Source of the DNA: an uncultured Prevotellaceae bacterium
GTDB taxonomy: Bacteria > Bacteroidota > Bacteroidia > Bacteroidales > Bacteroidaceae
DNA: 37,932 nt
Reading direction: 5' to 3'
NCBI GenBank assembly: GCA_902800585.1
Contig: CADCEW010000068.1
Location: forward strand, 1 to 37,932
A program made the position numbers and the translations under genes. The notes beneath the pieces are model-generated. The model made no database searches. It was not told the origin of the DNA and worked only from the letters and a program-made list of their open reading frames with translations. This document shows, piece by piece, positions 8,763 through 16,273 of this stretch. The first letter of the stretch is position 1; each line of letters opens with the position of its first letter.

Positions 8763-9156
8763 TGGGGGGTTGGGGGGCTTCTGAGTTTTCGGAGGGTTCT
8801 GAGTTTTCGGAGGGTTCTGAGTTTTCGGAGTTTTCGGAGTTTTCTGAATTTTCTGAGTTCTCGGAGTTCTCAGAGATCTCTGGAGTTTCTGGTTCCAGCT
8901 CAGGTTCCGGTTCTGGGAATCTTGTCGGCTCGAGTTCGACGATACTTTCTATCTGATAAGTCGTCAGTCGCTTACCCTTAGCCTTGTAGCCTTTCACAGC
9001 AATAAACTGTTCTACGTCGAATTCCTCTGTGCCTCGGAACTCGTCGGTACCTCCGTAAGTCACTTGAATGCGAGGATATACCTGGTCTGTCAATAGAATT
9101 TGCTGGGAGTTGGGATTCTCTCCTAAGTAATTCTGTTTCCTCTTGGATGCCTCCAT
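8725..9156 (-). pseudogene. parC: Topoisomerase IV subunit A, C-terminal fragment (out of frame)
   Basis: A 143-residue open frame that continues the topoisomerase IV A C-terminal domain. In this frame homologous sequence actually begins upstream at about 9198 (DADNQGYPYVKRFQMEASK), then LGENPNSQQILLTDQVYPRIQV and FIAVKGYKAKGKRLTTYQI. This is the direct continuation expected after the main frame loses homology at residue 731. The natural end of the protein is here, with an acidic tail PEPEPELEPETPE followed by about twelve nonamer units encoding ENSENSE/EPSE, and a final LFSDEDF. Not an independent gene: it needs the missing 60-70 bases to be joined to the upstream part. Confidence 0.8.
8780..8887. 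repeat. Nonamer array in the parC 3' end
   Basis: About twelve consecutive 9-bp units on the plus strand: TCTGAGTTT, TCGGAGGGT, TCTGAGTTT, TCGGAGGGT, TCTGAGTTT, TCGGAGTTT and variants. On the coding strand the unit is TCAGAAAAC-like and is read Ser-Glu-Asn or Ser-Glu-Pro. Confidence 0.9.
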
Positions 9157-11392
9157 CTGGAAACGCTTGACATACGGATAGCCTTGGTTGTCTGCATCCC
9201 TCGAAATGGTTGTTGACCTCGAAGTTTGTCAGATAATAGTCTCCGTTCTTCAAGATGACTAAGATCTGGTCTGTGTCACTGAATTCTCCTAACAGTCGTC
9301 CATGTTCATCATAGTTCAGACGGTTGACATCGGGATCATACCATACCATTCTTCCACCTAAGGTAGAGTGTCCAGCTTTCTTCAAGCCAATACGGTGTAT
9401 CTGGTATTTCGTCAGAATAATACCCTTGGCACCACGTCCTTTGATACCTACCTCAGAGAAATCCTTGTCAAAGATGACCTTTTTGAGTTTCGGAGCAGGA
9501 TCGAGCGTTACCTTGATGATCTCTGCTTCTCCGTTAGGATTCGCTGTGAAGTAAATCACTTTTGAGCCAGGTGTACCTGCTGTTATATCATATTCACGGT
9601 CACGAATGATATTTGGCACGTTGAATCGCTTGATAAAGTAAGTGCCTTTCTTGCCGTCGCGATACACTACATTATAGATAGTACGCTGGTCGTTCTTCTT
9701 AAAGACTCCCAACCATAGTACATTTTTGCCGACAAACAGTTTCTCTGCCACACGGACGACCTTAAACTTACCGTCTTTATAGAAGATAATAATATCGTCG
9801 ATATCCGAGCAGTTGCAGACGAACTCGTCTTTCTTCAGTCCAGTACCGATAAAGCCGTCATTGAAGTTGCGGATTTCTGTCAGACGCGGATGGTCTTTGC
9901 CGTATTTATCTTTCAGGTACAAGAACCAGTTGGCGGTGACTTCCACGAGGTTATTCAGGTCACGGTCTATCTCTTCAATCTCCGCTTTGATGCGAGCCAT
10001 CAACTCATCCGCCTTGTCCTTGTTGAATTTCAGGATGCGCTGCATCTTGATTTCCAGCAGTTTCAGGATATCGTCTTTGGTGACCTCCCGAATCATTTGC
10101 GGATAATAGGGAGTCAGACGTTCGTCGATATGTTCACAGACAGCATCCACTGTCGGAGCATTCTCAAATTTCTTATCCTTATAGATACGTTCCTCGATGA
10201 AAATTTTCTCTAAAGAATAGAAATGCAATTGCTCCAGGAGTTCATTCTTTCGGATTTCCAATTCTTGGCGGATGAGGTCTTTTGTGCGGTCTACACTATG
10301 GCGTAGCACATCCGAGATAGTGAGGAACTGTGGCTTATTGTCTTCGATGACACAGCAGTTAGGAGAGATATTAATCTCACAATCAGAGAACGCATAGAGT
10401 GCATCCAGTGTCTTGTCGGAAGACACACCAGGGGCAAGTTGAACCTGTATCTCCACCTTTGCCGCCGTCAGGTCTTCTACATGGCGTGCCTTGATCTTTC
10501 CTTTCTCTACTGCCTTCAAGATAGAATCTATCAGACTCTCTGTCGTTTTGGAGAAAGGTATCTCACGGATAACGAGCGTCTTTTGGTCCAGTTTCTCTAT
10601 CTTGGCACGTACCTTAATGACACCGCCACGCTGTCCGTCATTGTACTTTGATACATCAATAGAGCCTCCTGTGGGGAAGTCGGGATACAGATGGAAGTCC
10701 TCTTCATGCAGATAGGATACAGCTGCATCGCAGATCTCTGAGAAGTTATGCGGGAGAATCTTAGTGGAGAGTCCAACGGCAATACCCTCAGCACCTTGTG
10801 CCAGCAACAACGGGAATTTCACAGGCAGCGTGATGGGCTCCTTGTTACGACCATCGTATGACATCTTCCATTCAGTAGTTTTGGGGTTGAAAACCGTTTC
10901 AATGGCAAATTTCGACAGACGTGCCTCGATATATCGGGGCGCTGCCGCTTTGTTGCCTGTCAGGATATTACCCCAGTTACCCTGTGTATCTATCAATAAG
11001 TCCTTCTGTCCTAACTGAACCAATGCATCACCGATAGAAGCATCACCATGAGGATGAAACTGCATGGTGTGACCTACGATGTTTGCCACTTTATTGAAAC
11101 GTCCGTCATCCATGCGTTTCATGGAATGCAGGATACGTCGCTGAACAGGCTTCAGTCCGTCTGCGATATGGGGAACAGCACGATCAAGAATAGTATAACT
11201 GGCATAATCCAGAAACCAGTTCTGATACATGCCGGCAAGATGGTGTACTGCTGCCGCATCGAAACGGCTTACAGGTTGATAGTCTGAATGGGTCTCAGGT
11301 TCAGAACTCTCCAAGAAGTCTGAACTTTCTGAGTATTCTGAGTTTTCCGAGTTTTCTGAATTTTCTGAAATATCTTTGATATCGTCGTCCAT
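8978..11392 (-). CDS. parC: DNA topoisomerase IV subunit A, frameshifted
   Basis: Breaking-rejoining subunit of the enzyme that unlinks daughter chromosomes. Residues 45-480 are the catalytic core: FHPHGDASIGDALV at 112-125, catalytic Tyr154 in APRYIEARLS, then the coiled-coil gate. From about 510 the pinwheel-like C-terminal domain begins. Homology stops at Glu731 (VNNHFE). The last 73 residues of this frame, rich in Arg and Ser, are out-of-frame sequence. The true continuation is in another frame from 9198. About 20 conserved residues expected between VNNHFE and DADNQGYPYVKRF are missing, so this is a small deletion that shifts frame. An essential gene broken this way suggests an assembly error or a recent mutation. 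The non-conserved N-terminus (residues 9-24, ENSENSENSE) is a nonamer array. Confidence 0.88.
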   Translation of the reverse strand: MDDDIKDISENSENSENSEYSESSDFLESSEPETHSDYQPVSRFDAAAVHHLAGMYQNWFLDYASYTILDRAVPHIADGLKPVQRRILHSMKRMDDGRFNKVANIVGHTMQFHPHGDASIGDALVQLGQKDLLIDTQGNWGNILTGNKAAAPRYIEARLSKFAIETVFNPKTTEWKMSYDGRNKEPITLPVKFPLLLAQGAEGIAVGLSTKILPHNFSEICDAAVSYLHEEDFHLYPDFPTGGSIDVSKYNDGQRGGVIKVRAKIEKLDQKTLVIREIPFSKTTESLIDSILKAVEKGKIKARHVEDLTAAKVEIQVQLAPGVSSDKTLDALYAFSDCEINISPNCCVIEDNKPQFLTISDVLRHSVDRTKDLIRQELEIRKNELLEQLHFYSLEKIFIEERIYKDKKFENAPTVDAVCEHIDERLTPYYPQMIREVTKDDILKLLEIKMQRILKFNKDKADELMARIKAEIEEIDRDLNNLVEVTANWFLYLKDKYGKDHPRLTEIRNFNDGFIGTGLKKDEFVCNCSDIDDIIIFYKDGKFKVVRVAEKLFVGKNVLWLGVFKKNDQRTIYNVVYRDGKKGTYFIKRFNVPNIIRDREYDITAGTPGSKVIYFTANPNGEAEIIKVTLDPAPKLKKVIFDKDFSEVGIKGRGAKGIILTKYQIHRIGLKKAGHSTLGGRMVWYDPDVNRLNYDEHGRLLGEFSDTDQILVILKNGDYYLTNFEVNNHFEGCRQPRLSVCQAFPDGGIQEETELLRRESQLPANSIDRPGISSHSSDLRRYRRVPRHRGIRRRTVYCCERLQG
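11319..11372. repeat. Nonamer array in the parC 5' end
   Basis: Six 9-bp units on the plus strand: TCTGAACTT, TCTGAGTAT, TCTGAGTTT, TCCGAGTTT, TCTGAATTT, TCTGAAATA. Same unit family as the array at the other end of the gene. Confidence 0.9.
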
Positions 11393-11436
11393 GAATGCTG
11401 GGTTATATAGTAATAGGAAGAACAGACTTTGAAAAG

Positions 11437-11511
11437 TAGGGACGATCGGGCTCGAACCGATGACCTCTGCAATGTGACTGCAGCGCTCTAAACCAACTGG
11501 GCTACGCCCCT
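11437..11511 (-). tRNA. Unusual tRNA-Val-like gene (anticodon CAC)
   Basis: A 75-base cloverleaf. Acceptor AGGGGCG pairs with CGTCCCT (one G-U), with T8 and A14 present and GG at 18-19. The anticodon stem is CTGCA/TGCAG with loop GTCACAT, and the T arm is ATCGG-TTCGAGC-CCGAT. Anticodon CAC reads GUG valine. Odd points are an A1-U72 first pair instead of the usual G1-C72, a C12-A23 mismatch in the D stem, and a purine at position 32. It may be a functional minor isoacceptor or a decaying copy. A TACCTTCG promoter box lies at 11532-11539, and parC starts 44 bases downstream. Confidence 0.75.
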
Positions 11512-11531
11512 GACATTCTTGTCTGCGGTTG

Positions 11532-11539
11532 CGAAGGTA
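11532..11539 (-). promoter_or_regulatory. -7 box upstream of the CAC tRNA and parC
   Basis: Minus strand TACCTTCG, a one-base variant of TAnnTTTG, 20 bases before the tRNA 5' end. It may also supply transcription to parC. Confidence 0.5.
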
Positions 11540-11564
11540 CTAATAATTTCTAAATTATGCAATT

Positions 11565-11600
11565 AATTCGGGAAATATTTTGTACCTTTGCCCCCGAATT
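11565..11600 (+). promoter_or_regulatory. glyS promoter with flanking inverted repeat
   Basis: TACCTTTG at 11583-11590 is a clear -7 box. AATTCGGG (11565-11572) and CCCGAATT (11593-11600) form a perfect 8-bp inverted repeat around it, a possible operator or start-site hairpin. No good TTTG -33 element. Confidence 0.6.
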
Positions 11601-11621
11601 TGCAAATGATCAAGAATTTTT

Positions 11622-13163
11622 ATGGCACAAGAAGATGTTTTTAAGAAAATCGTGAGTCACTGTAAGGAGTATGGCTTTGTGTTTCCAAGCAGTGATATCT
11701 ACGATGGATTAGGCGCTGTTTATGACTATGGTCAGAATGGTGTTGAGTTGAAGAATAATATCAAAGAATACTGGTGGAAGTCGATGGTATTGCTGCACGA
11801 GAATATCGTGGGCATCGATTCTGCCATCTTCATGCACCCCACGATATGGAAGGCTTCAGGTCACGTGGATGCTTTCAATGACCCCCTTATTGACAACCGT
11901 GATTCGAAGAAGCGTTATCGTGCTGATGTGCTCATCGAGGATCAGATTGCCAAGTATGACGAGAAGATTCAGAAAGAGGTGGAGAAGGCACGTAAGCGTT
12001 TCGGTGATGCTTTCGATGAGGCGAAATATATGGAGACCAGCGAGCGTGTAAAGGAAACGAAGGAGAAACGCGATAATCTTCATGCTCGCTATGCTGCTGC
12101 CATGCAAGGACCTGATTTGGAGGAGTTGAAGCAGATTATTCTTGACGAGGAGATTGTATGTCCTATCAGTGGTACACGTAACTGGACAGACGTTCGTCAG
12201 TTCAATCTGATGTTCTCTACGGAGATGGGTGCCTCTGCCGATGGTTCTATGAAGGTGTACCTGCGTCCTGAAACGGCTCAGGGTATCTTCGTGAACTATC
12301 TGAATGTGCAGAAGACAGGACGTATGAAGATACCTTTCGGTATCGCCCAGATTGGTAAAGCGTTCCGTAATGAGATTGTTGCCCGTCAGTTTATCTTCCG
12401 TATGCGTGAGTTCGAACAGATGGAGATGCAGTTCTTCGTAGCCCCTGGTACTGAACTCGAATGGTTCCCCAAATGGAAACAGACACGTATGGCTTGGCAT
12501 CAGGCTTTAGGTTTTGGCGCAGAGAACTATCGTTTCCACGACCACGATAAACTGGCACACTATGCTAATGCCGCTACGGATATTGAGTTTAAGATGCCGT
12601 TTGGTTTCAAGGAGGTAGAGGGGATTCACTCTCGTACCAACTTCGACCTCTCCCAGCATGAGAAATACTCTGGTAAGAGCATCAAATACTTTGATCCGCA
12701 GACCAACGAGAGTTACACCCCGTTCGTCATTGAGACTTCTATTGGTGTCGACCGTATGTTCCTCTCTATCATGTGTCATTCGTTCTGCGAGGAGCAGTTG
12801 GAGAATGGCGAGACGCGTGTTGTCTTGAAGTTGCCAGCTGCTTTGGCACCAGTAAAACTCGCTGTGATGCCGTTGGTGAAGAAAGACGGACTGCCCGAGA
12901 AGGCACGTGAAATCATCAACGACCTGAAGTTCCACTTCAATTGCCAGTATGATGAAAAAGACTCTATCGGTAAACGTTATCGTCGTCAGGATGCCATCGG
13001 TACTCCTTACTGCGTCACTGTCGACCACGATTCTTTGAACGATGGCAAGGTAACGCTCCGTTTCCGTGACACGATGGAGCAAGAGCGTGTGAATATCTCC
13101 GACCTTGCTGCTATCATTGAGGATAAGGTAAGTATCGCCTCATTACTGAAAAAGCTTCAGTAA
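11622..13163 (+). CDS. glyS: Glycine--tRNA ligase
   Basis: Single-chain (alpha2, eukaryote/archaea-like) class II glycyl-tRNA synthetase of 513 residues, the form used by Bacteroidota instead of the GlyQ/GlyS tetramer. Landmarks: GHVDAFNDPL at about 80, LRPETAQG at 214-221, class II motif 2 (FRNEIVARQFIFRMREFEQMEMQFF, about 248-272), and motif 3 with GVDRMFLSIM near 397. A C-terminal anticodon-binding domain starts around 420 (PVKLAVMPLVKKDGLPEKA). Own promoter upstream with a short leader. The FKBP lipoprotein gene follows after 37 bases and is probably cotranscribed. Confidence 0.96.
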   Translation: MAQEDVFKKIVSHCKEYGFVFPSSDIYDGLGAVYDYGQNGVELKNNIKEYWWKSMVLLHENIVGIDSAIFMHPTIWKASGHVDAFNDPLIDNRDSKKRYRADVLIEDQIAKYDEKIQKEVEKARKRFGDAFDEAKYMETSERVKETKEKRDNLHARYAAAMQGPDLEELKQIILDEEIVCPISGTRNWTDVRQFNLMFSTEMGASADGSMKVYLRPETAQGIFVNYLNVQKTGRMKIPFGIAQIGKAFRNEIVARQFIFRMREFEQMEMQFFVAPGTELEWFPKWKQTRMAWHQALGFGAENYRFHDHDKLAHYANAATDIEFKMPFGFKEVEGIHSRTNFDLSQHEKYSGKSIKYFDPQTNESYTPFVIETSIGVDRMFLSIMCHSFCEEQLENGETRVVLKLPAALAPVKLAVMPLVKKDGLPEKAREIINDLKFHFNCQYDEKDSIGKRYRRQDAIGTPYCVTVDHDSLNDGKVTLRFRDTMEQERVNISDLAAIIEDKVSIASLLKKLQ

Positions 13164-13170
13164 TGAAAGG

Positions 13171-13200
13171 TAAAAAAGTAAGAAAGTAAAGAAGAAAAAA
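13171..13200. repeat. Degenerate octamer array, intergenic
   Basis: About three 8-base units of GTAAAAAA / GTAAGAAA / GTAAAGAA type between glyS and the FKBP gene. It overlaps the ribosome-binding region of the latter. Simple A-rich composition makes this one less certain than the others. Confidence 0.5.
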
Positions 13201-13818
13201 ATGAATGATATCAAAATAATTGTAAAGGGATGGGTAAAACTTTTACCTTTTTACCTTTTTACCCTTTTACTTTTATTCGTTTCCTGCAGTGAGAAAGATG
13301 ATACTCCAGAAGAGTATCCTGACTGGAAAAACAAGAACGAGAACTATTTCGAGACAGCCTTCTTGGCTCATGAATATAATTTCTCTCTTGAGAAATTCTC
13401 GCTGGCAGAGGGTGTTGTTGCTGCACATACCGATTATGTGTTGGTTGAAGTCATAGAGGAAGGTAAGGAAGGTAATCTCACTCCTTACTTAACAGATTCC
13501 GTGTTGGTTCACTATGTAGGTCATCTGTTACCCTCTACCACTTATACGAAAGGCTATCAGTTTGACAAGAGTTACTTAGAGCCTTTCGATGAGGACACTG
13601 CCGTTCCTGCTGGTATGACAGTCAAAAGCACCTGTATTGGTTTTGCCACAGCTTTGATGAATATGCATCGTGGCGACCATTGGCGTGTCACCATTCCCTA
13701 TCAGTTGGGATATGGTACGTCAGGTTCATCAGATGGAAATATTCCAGGATATAGTACCCTTATCTTCGAGATACAATTGGTAGATTTCTGGACGAAGGAA
13801 AAAGGTGATCGCGATTAA
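13201..13818 (+). CDS. FKBP-type peptidyl-prolyl isomerase lipoprotein
   Basis: A 205-residue exported prolyl isomerase. The lipoprotein signal ends LFVSC with Cys29. An N-terminal spacer (about 40-95) precedes the FKBP fold, recognisable from DSVLVHYVGHL, FDKSYLEPF, MNMHRGDHWRVTIPYQLGYG and a final STLIFEIQLVDF. It likely assists folding of periplasmic or surface proteins. Its signal-peptide core (LLPFYLFTLLLLF) is encoded by four TTTTACCT-type octamers (13241-13272). Its 3' end overlaps a terminator hairpin (13801-13829) shared with the convergent helicase gene. Confidence 0.9.
   Translation: MNDIKIIVKGWVKLLPFYLFTLLLLFVSCSEKDDTPEEYPDWKNKNENYFETAFLAHEYNFSLEKFSLAEGVVAAHTDYVLVEVIEEGKEGNLTPYLTDSVLVHYVGHLLPSTTYTKGYQFDKSYLEPFDEDTAVPAGMTVKSTCIGFATALMNMHRGDHWRVTIPYQLGYGTSGSSDGNIPGYSTLIFEIQLVDFWTKEKGDRD
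13241..13272. repeat. Octamer array in a lipoprotein signal peptide
   Basis: Units TTTTACCT, TTTTACCT, TTTTACCC, TTTTACTT. They encode the hydrophobic core of the FKBP signal sequence. Confidence 0.85.
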
Positions 13819-13833
13819 CGGTCACCTTTTTTT
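13801..13833. terminator. Convergent terminator between FKBP and helicase genes
   Basis: AAAGGTGA (13801-13808) pairs with TCACCTTT (13822-13829) and runs into a T-tract on the plus strand. On the minus strand the hairpin is followed by a shorter T run. The FKBP stop codon is in the loop. Confidence 0.8.
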
Positions 13834-13834
13834 C

Positions 13835-15283
13835 TTATTCTTCCTCTTCTGTCTGCCTCTTCGACCAATTGACGAGAAAGAGTTGTCTTGTGGCTCGTGT
13901 GAAGGCGGTATAGAGCCAGTGGATATAGTCATTGGTGAGCATATCATCCGTCATATAGCCCTGATCAATATAGACATGTTCCCACTGTCCACCCTGTGCC
14001 TTATGACAAGTGGCGGCATAGGCGAACTTAATCTGCAGGGCGTTATAGTATTTGTCTTCCCTTATTTTTTTCAGACGATCACGCTTATAGGGGATGTCCG
14101 CATAGTCTTCCATCACCATATTATATAACTGTTCCTGTTGCTCACGCGTCAGGGCAGGTGCTTCCGAGGTCAGTGTGTCAAGGATGACCATGGCCGTCAA
14201 CTCGTAATCGTCATAGTCTGGGAAAGACATCGTTACCTCGGCAAATCGGAAACCATACTGTTCATGGATGTTTCTGACACGATGCACCACAGCATGGTCG
14301 CCATTGGCAATGAACTCTAATTGGCTGTTGGCTGTTGGTTCTTGGTTGTTAGCTAATGGCCAATAATAATTATTCTTCACAATCATCAACTGGTCACCTG
14401 TGGTAATCTCATCTTCCCGTCCAAGTACCATGTTACGAATGCCTTGATTATAGATGTTCGCCCGTTTATTGCTACGAGTAATAACCATCGTTTCATCGAT
14501 GCCTACCTTCGAATAACTACCTGAAAGCGATTCAATTAACTCGTCGCCCGTCACTATCTTGATATCGGAAAAACCTGCAAAACGAATCTGAGGTAATTGG
14601 AGACTCCCCTGAGAGGGACTGGGGGTGAGGCTCCTTATCCTCGTGGCATTATACAAGATGCCTGACTCCTGACTTTGGCGAAGCACTTCGTTAAGGTCAC
14701 ACTCATGGACATGCAATCCATAAGAACGCAATACTTCTGACATCAGGGCAGGACTCTCTTCTTCACCGACAGGAGGTAACTGGGCACGGTCGCCGATCAG
14801 TAACATACGACAATTACGTCCATTATACACAAACTGGATGAGGTCATCGAGCAATTGTCCGTTGGCAAAAGGCGTATCATTATAGTTGGATGCATTGGCA
14901 ATCATCGAAGCCTCATCGACGATAAACAACGTATCCTGTGCCATATTATAGTTCAACTCAAAGGCACCCTCCAACGATTTCTGTCGATAGATACGCCGAT
15001 GGATGGTATAAGCAGGATGATTGGAATATAGTGAGAAGACCTTGGCGGCACGTCCTGTTGGTGCCAGTAATATGATTTTCTGTTGGAGCGACTGCATCGC
15101 CCTGACGATAGCGGCAGCAAGGGTGGTCTTACCTGTTCCTGCCGAGCCTCGCATTACCATTACGGCATGCTCATGGTGGTCTGTCATGAACATCGCAAAG
15201 ACATCTATTGCATGTTCCTGCTCTTCTGTAGGAACGTGTCCGAAGACTGAACGGATGCGGTATTTAAGTTCGTCAGTAATCAT
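13835..15283 (-). CDS. RecD/Pif1-like ATP-dependent DNA helicase
   Basis: Superfamily 1B helicase of 482 residues from the ATG at 15283; an upstream in-frame TTG at 15295 lies inside the promoter box and is not credible. Walker A is GSAGTGKT (about 46-53) and Walker B is FIVDEASMI. Later motifs are LLIGDRAQLPPVGEEE, ATCHKAQGGQWEHVYID and WLYTAFTRATRQLFLVNW. It has the AAA_30 plus UvrD_C_2 arrangement without RecD N-terminal domains; a repair or recombination role is probable. Two foreign-looking insertions lie in non-core positions: LTPSPSQGS (GC-rich element near 14606-14634) and LANNQEPTANSQL (heptamer array 14321-14362). The predicted transcript starts within a few bases of the ATG. Confidence 0.9.
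   Translation of the reverse strand: MITDELKYRIRSVFGHVPTEEQEHAIDVFAMFMTDHHEHAVMVMRGSAGTGKTTLAAAIVRAMQSLQQKIILLAPTGRAAKVFSLYSNHPAYTIHRRIYRQKSLEGAFELNYNMAQDTLFIVDEASMIANASNYNDTPFANGQLLDDLIQFVYNGRNCRMLLIGDRAQLPPVGEEESPALMSEVLRSYGLHVHECDLNEVLRQSQESGILYNATRIRSLTPSPSQGSLQLPQIRFAGFSDIKIVTGDELIESLSGSYSKVGIDETMVITRSNKRANIYNQGIRNMVLGREDEITTGDQLMIVKNNYYWPLANNQEPTANSQLEFIANGDHAVVHRVRNIHEQYGFRFAEVTMSFPDYDDYELTAMVILDTLTSEAPALTREQQEQLYNMVMEDYADIPYKRDRLKKIREDKYYNALQIKFAYAATCHKAQGGQWEHVYIDQGYMTDDMLTNDYIHWLYTAFTRATRQLFLVNWSKRQTEEEE
14321..14362. repeat. Heptamer array in the helicase gene
   Basis: Six 7-bp units: TTGGCTG, TTGGCTG, TTGGTTC, TTGGTTG, TTAGCTA, ATGGCCA. Same unit type as the array at 8642-8676, also in frame, encoding ANNQEPTANSQ. 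Confidence 0.85.
14604..14634. repeat. GC-rich palindromic element in the helicase gene
   Basis: On the minus strand: CTCACCCCCAGTCCCTCTC followed by AGGGGAGTC. It encodes LTPSPSQGS. A closely similar sequence occurs at about 23237-23268 in the LRR_5 gene. Confidence 0.7.
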
Positions 15284-15292
15284 ATTTCTATG

Positions 15293-15300
15293 CAAAGGTA
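15293..15300 (-). promoter_or_regulatory. -7 box of the helicase gene
   Basis: Minus strand TACCTTTG, nine bases before the ATG at 15283, implying a leaderless or nearly leaderless mRNA. Confidence 0.65.
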
Positions 15301-15309
15301 CGAAGAAAA

Positions 15310-15339
15310 TTGAAAATTGAAAATTGAAAATTGAAAATT
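15310..15339. repeat. TTGAAAA heptamer array in a divergent promoter region
   Basis: Four exact TTGAAAA units between the divergent helicase and small-peptide/DUF3822 transcription units. It is where the -33 elements of both promoters would be. Confidence 0.85.
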
Positions 15340-15361
15340 ATTTCGTAATTTTGCAGGCGAA

Positions 15362-15454
15362 ATGAAGATAAACAACCGTATTGTCAACATGATACTTCTC
15401 GTAGTGGCTGGTATCCTTGCCGTCCTCTGTGTCATGAGTATCATCCAACATTAA
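15362..15454 (+). CDS. Small single-span membrane peptide (30 residues)
   Basis: MKINNRIVNM then a hydrophobic stretch ILLVVAGILAVLCVMSII and a C-terminal QH: a basic N-terminus followed by one membrane span. A promoter box TAATTTTG (about 15346-15353) is directly upstream, and the DUF3822 gene begins 9 bases after its stop, so it would be the first gene of a three-gene operon. It could be a real small membrane protein or a leader peptide. Its start position relative to the promoter and the charge pattern favour translation. Family unknown. Confidence 0.55.
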   Translation: MKINNRIVNMILLVVAGILAVLCVMSIIQH

Positions 15455-15463
15455 GTATCGCCC

Positions 15464-16273
15464 ATGCAGGAAAACAACAACATCGATCATCGTCAGCGAC
15501 TTGTCATCCGCATGAGTCGTAACAGCCTCTCGTTTGCTACCGTCAGTGAGGATAATGGACAGTTTACCTTTGAGCCTTATTCGCTCAATAGCGGTATCTC
15601 TATGGCTGCCAATCTTAGGGAGGCTTTCCGCACACAACCTATCTTGCAACAGACCTATTCTCATGTGCTGGTGATGGTTGACACTCCTATATTGATGGTG
15701 CCTATAGAGGAGTTTCAGGAGAAAGACCAGCGGACACTTTATCTTCATTCCTATCAGGGACACGAGCAGGATGAGATTGTTAATACGGTATTGCCGGACT
15801 TGAATAGTGTTGCGATCTTCAGTATCAATCGTGACATCAAACTGGTATTGGACGACCATTTTGAGTCGCCACGCCTTATTGCCACTGTTGCTCCTGTATG
15901 GCGTCATCTGCATCAGCGCAGTTATATGGGTGTGAGGGCAAAACTCTATGGCTATTTCCACGACCGCCATCTGAATATCTTCAGTTACGGACAAAATCGT
16001 TTCAAGTTCTGTAATACTTTTGATGCCCGCGATGCCCATGATTCCCTGTATTACTTGCTCTATGTTTGGAAACAGTTGGGATTGCAGGCAGAGCATGACG
16101 AGATACATCTCGTAGGAGACATACCAGAACAGGAATGGCTGATGGAAGAGTTGCAGAAATATATCAAACGTGTCTATACCATCAACCCTGTGGGCGATTT
16201 CAACCGTTCTTCCGTCACCCAGATAGATGGAATGCCTTACGACCTCATGACACTATTCGTAAAGGGACGATGA
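15464..16273 (+). CDS. DUF3822 family protein
   Basis: A 269-residue cytosolic protein matching the Bacteroidota family DUF3822. Members have two halves related to actin/ASKHA-like folds. Here the first half has LVIRMSRNSLSFATV and a central HVLVMVDTPILMVPIEEF. The second half has LYGYFHDRHLNIFSYGQNRFKFCNTF and EIHLVGDIPEQEWLMEEL. Biochemical role unknown. Its stop codon overlaps the rsmD start (ATGA at 16270-16273), implying translational coupling, an arrangement I believe is common in Bacteroidales. Confidence 0.85.
   Translation: MQENNNIDHRQRLVIRMSRNSLSFATVSEDNGQFTFEPYSLNSGISMAANLREAFRTQPILQQTYSHVLVMVDTPILMVPIEEFQEKDQRTLYLHSYQGHEQDEIVNTVLPDLNSVAIFSINRDIKLVLDDHFESPRLIATVAPVWRHLHQRSYMGVRAKLYGYFHDRHLNIFSYGQNRFKFCNTFDARDAHDSLYYLLYVWKQLGLQAEHDEIHLVGDIPEQEWLMEELQKYIKRVYTINPVGDFNRSSVTQIDGMPYDLMTLFVKGR

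Noticed and set aside
8762-8956. A plus-strand open frame encoding SEFSEFSE repeats
   Set aside because: It is the antisense of the nonamer array in parC; any 9-bp repeat gives long open frames on both strands. No promoter or ribosome site.
8780-11372. Acidic ENSE tails of topoisomerase IV as a functional charged domain
   Set aside because: Acidic tails do occur in type II topoisomerases, but the same DNA unit is found in a different frame in the four-helix gene, so a DNA-level origin is preferred. A secondary function is not excluded.
16135-16269. N-terminal extension of RsmD
   Set aside because: It overlaps DUF3822 entirely out of frame and has no family similarity; the ATG at 16270 coupled to the DUF3822 stop is better.
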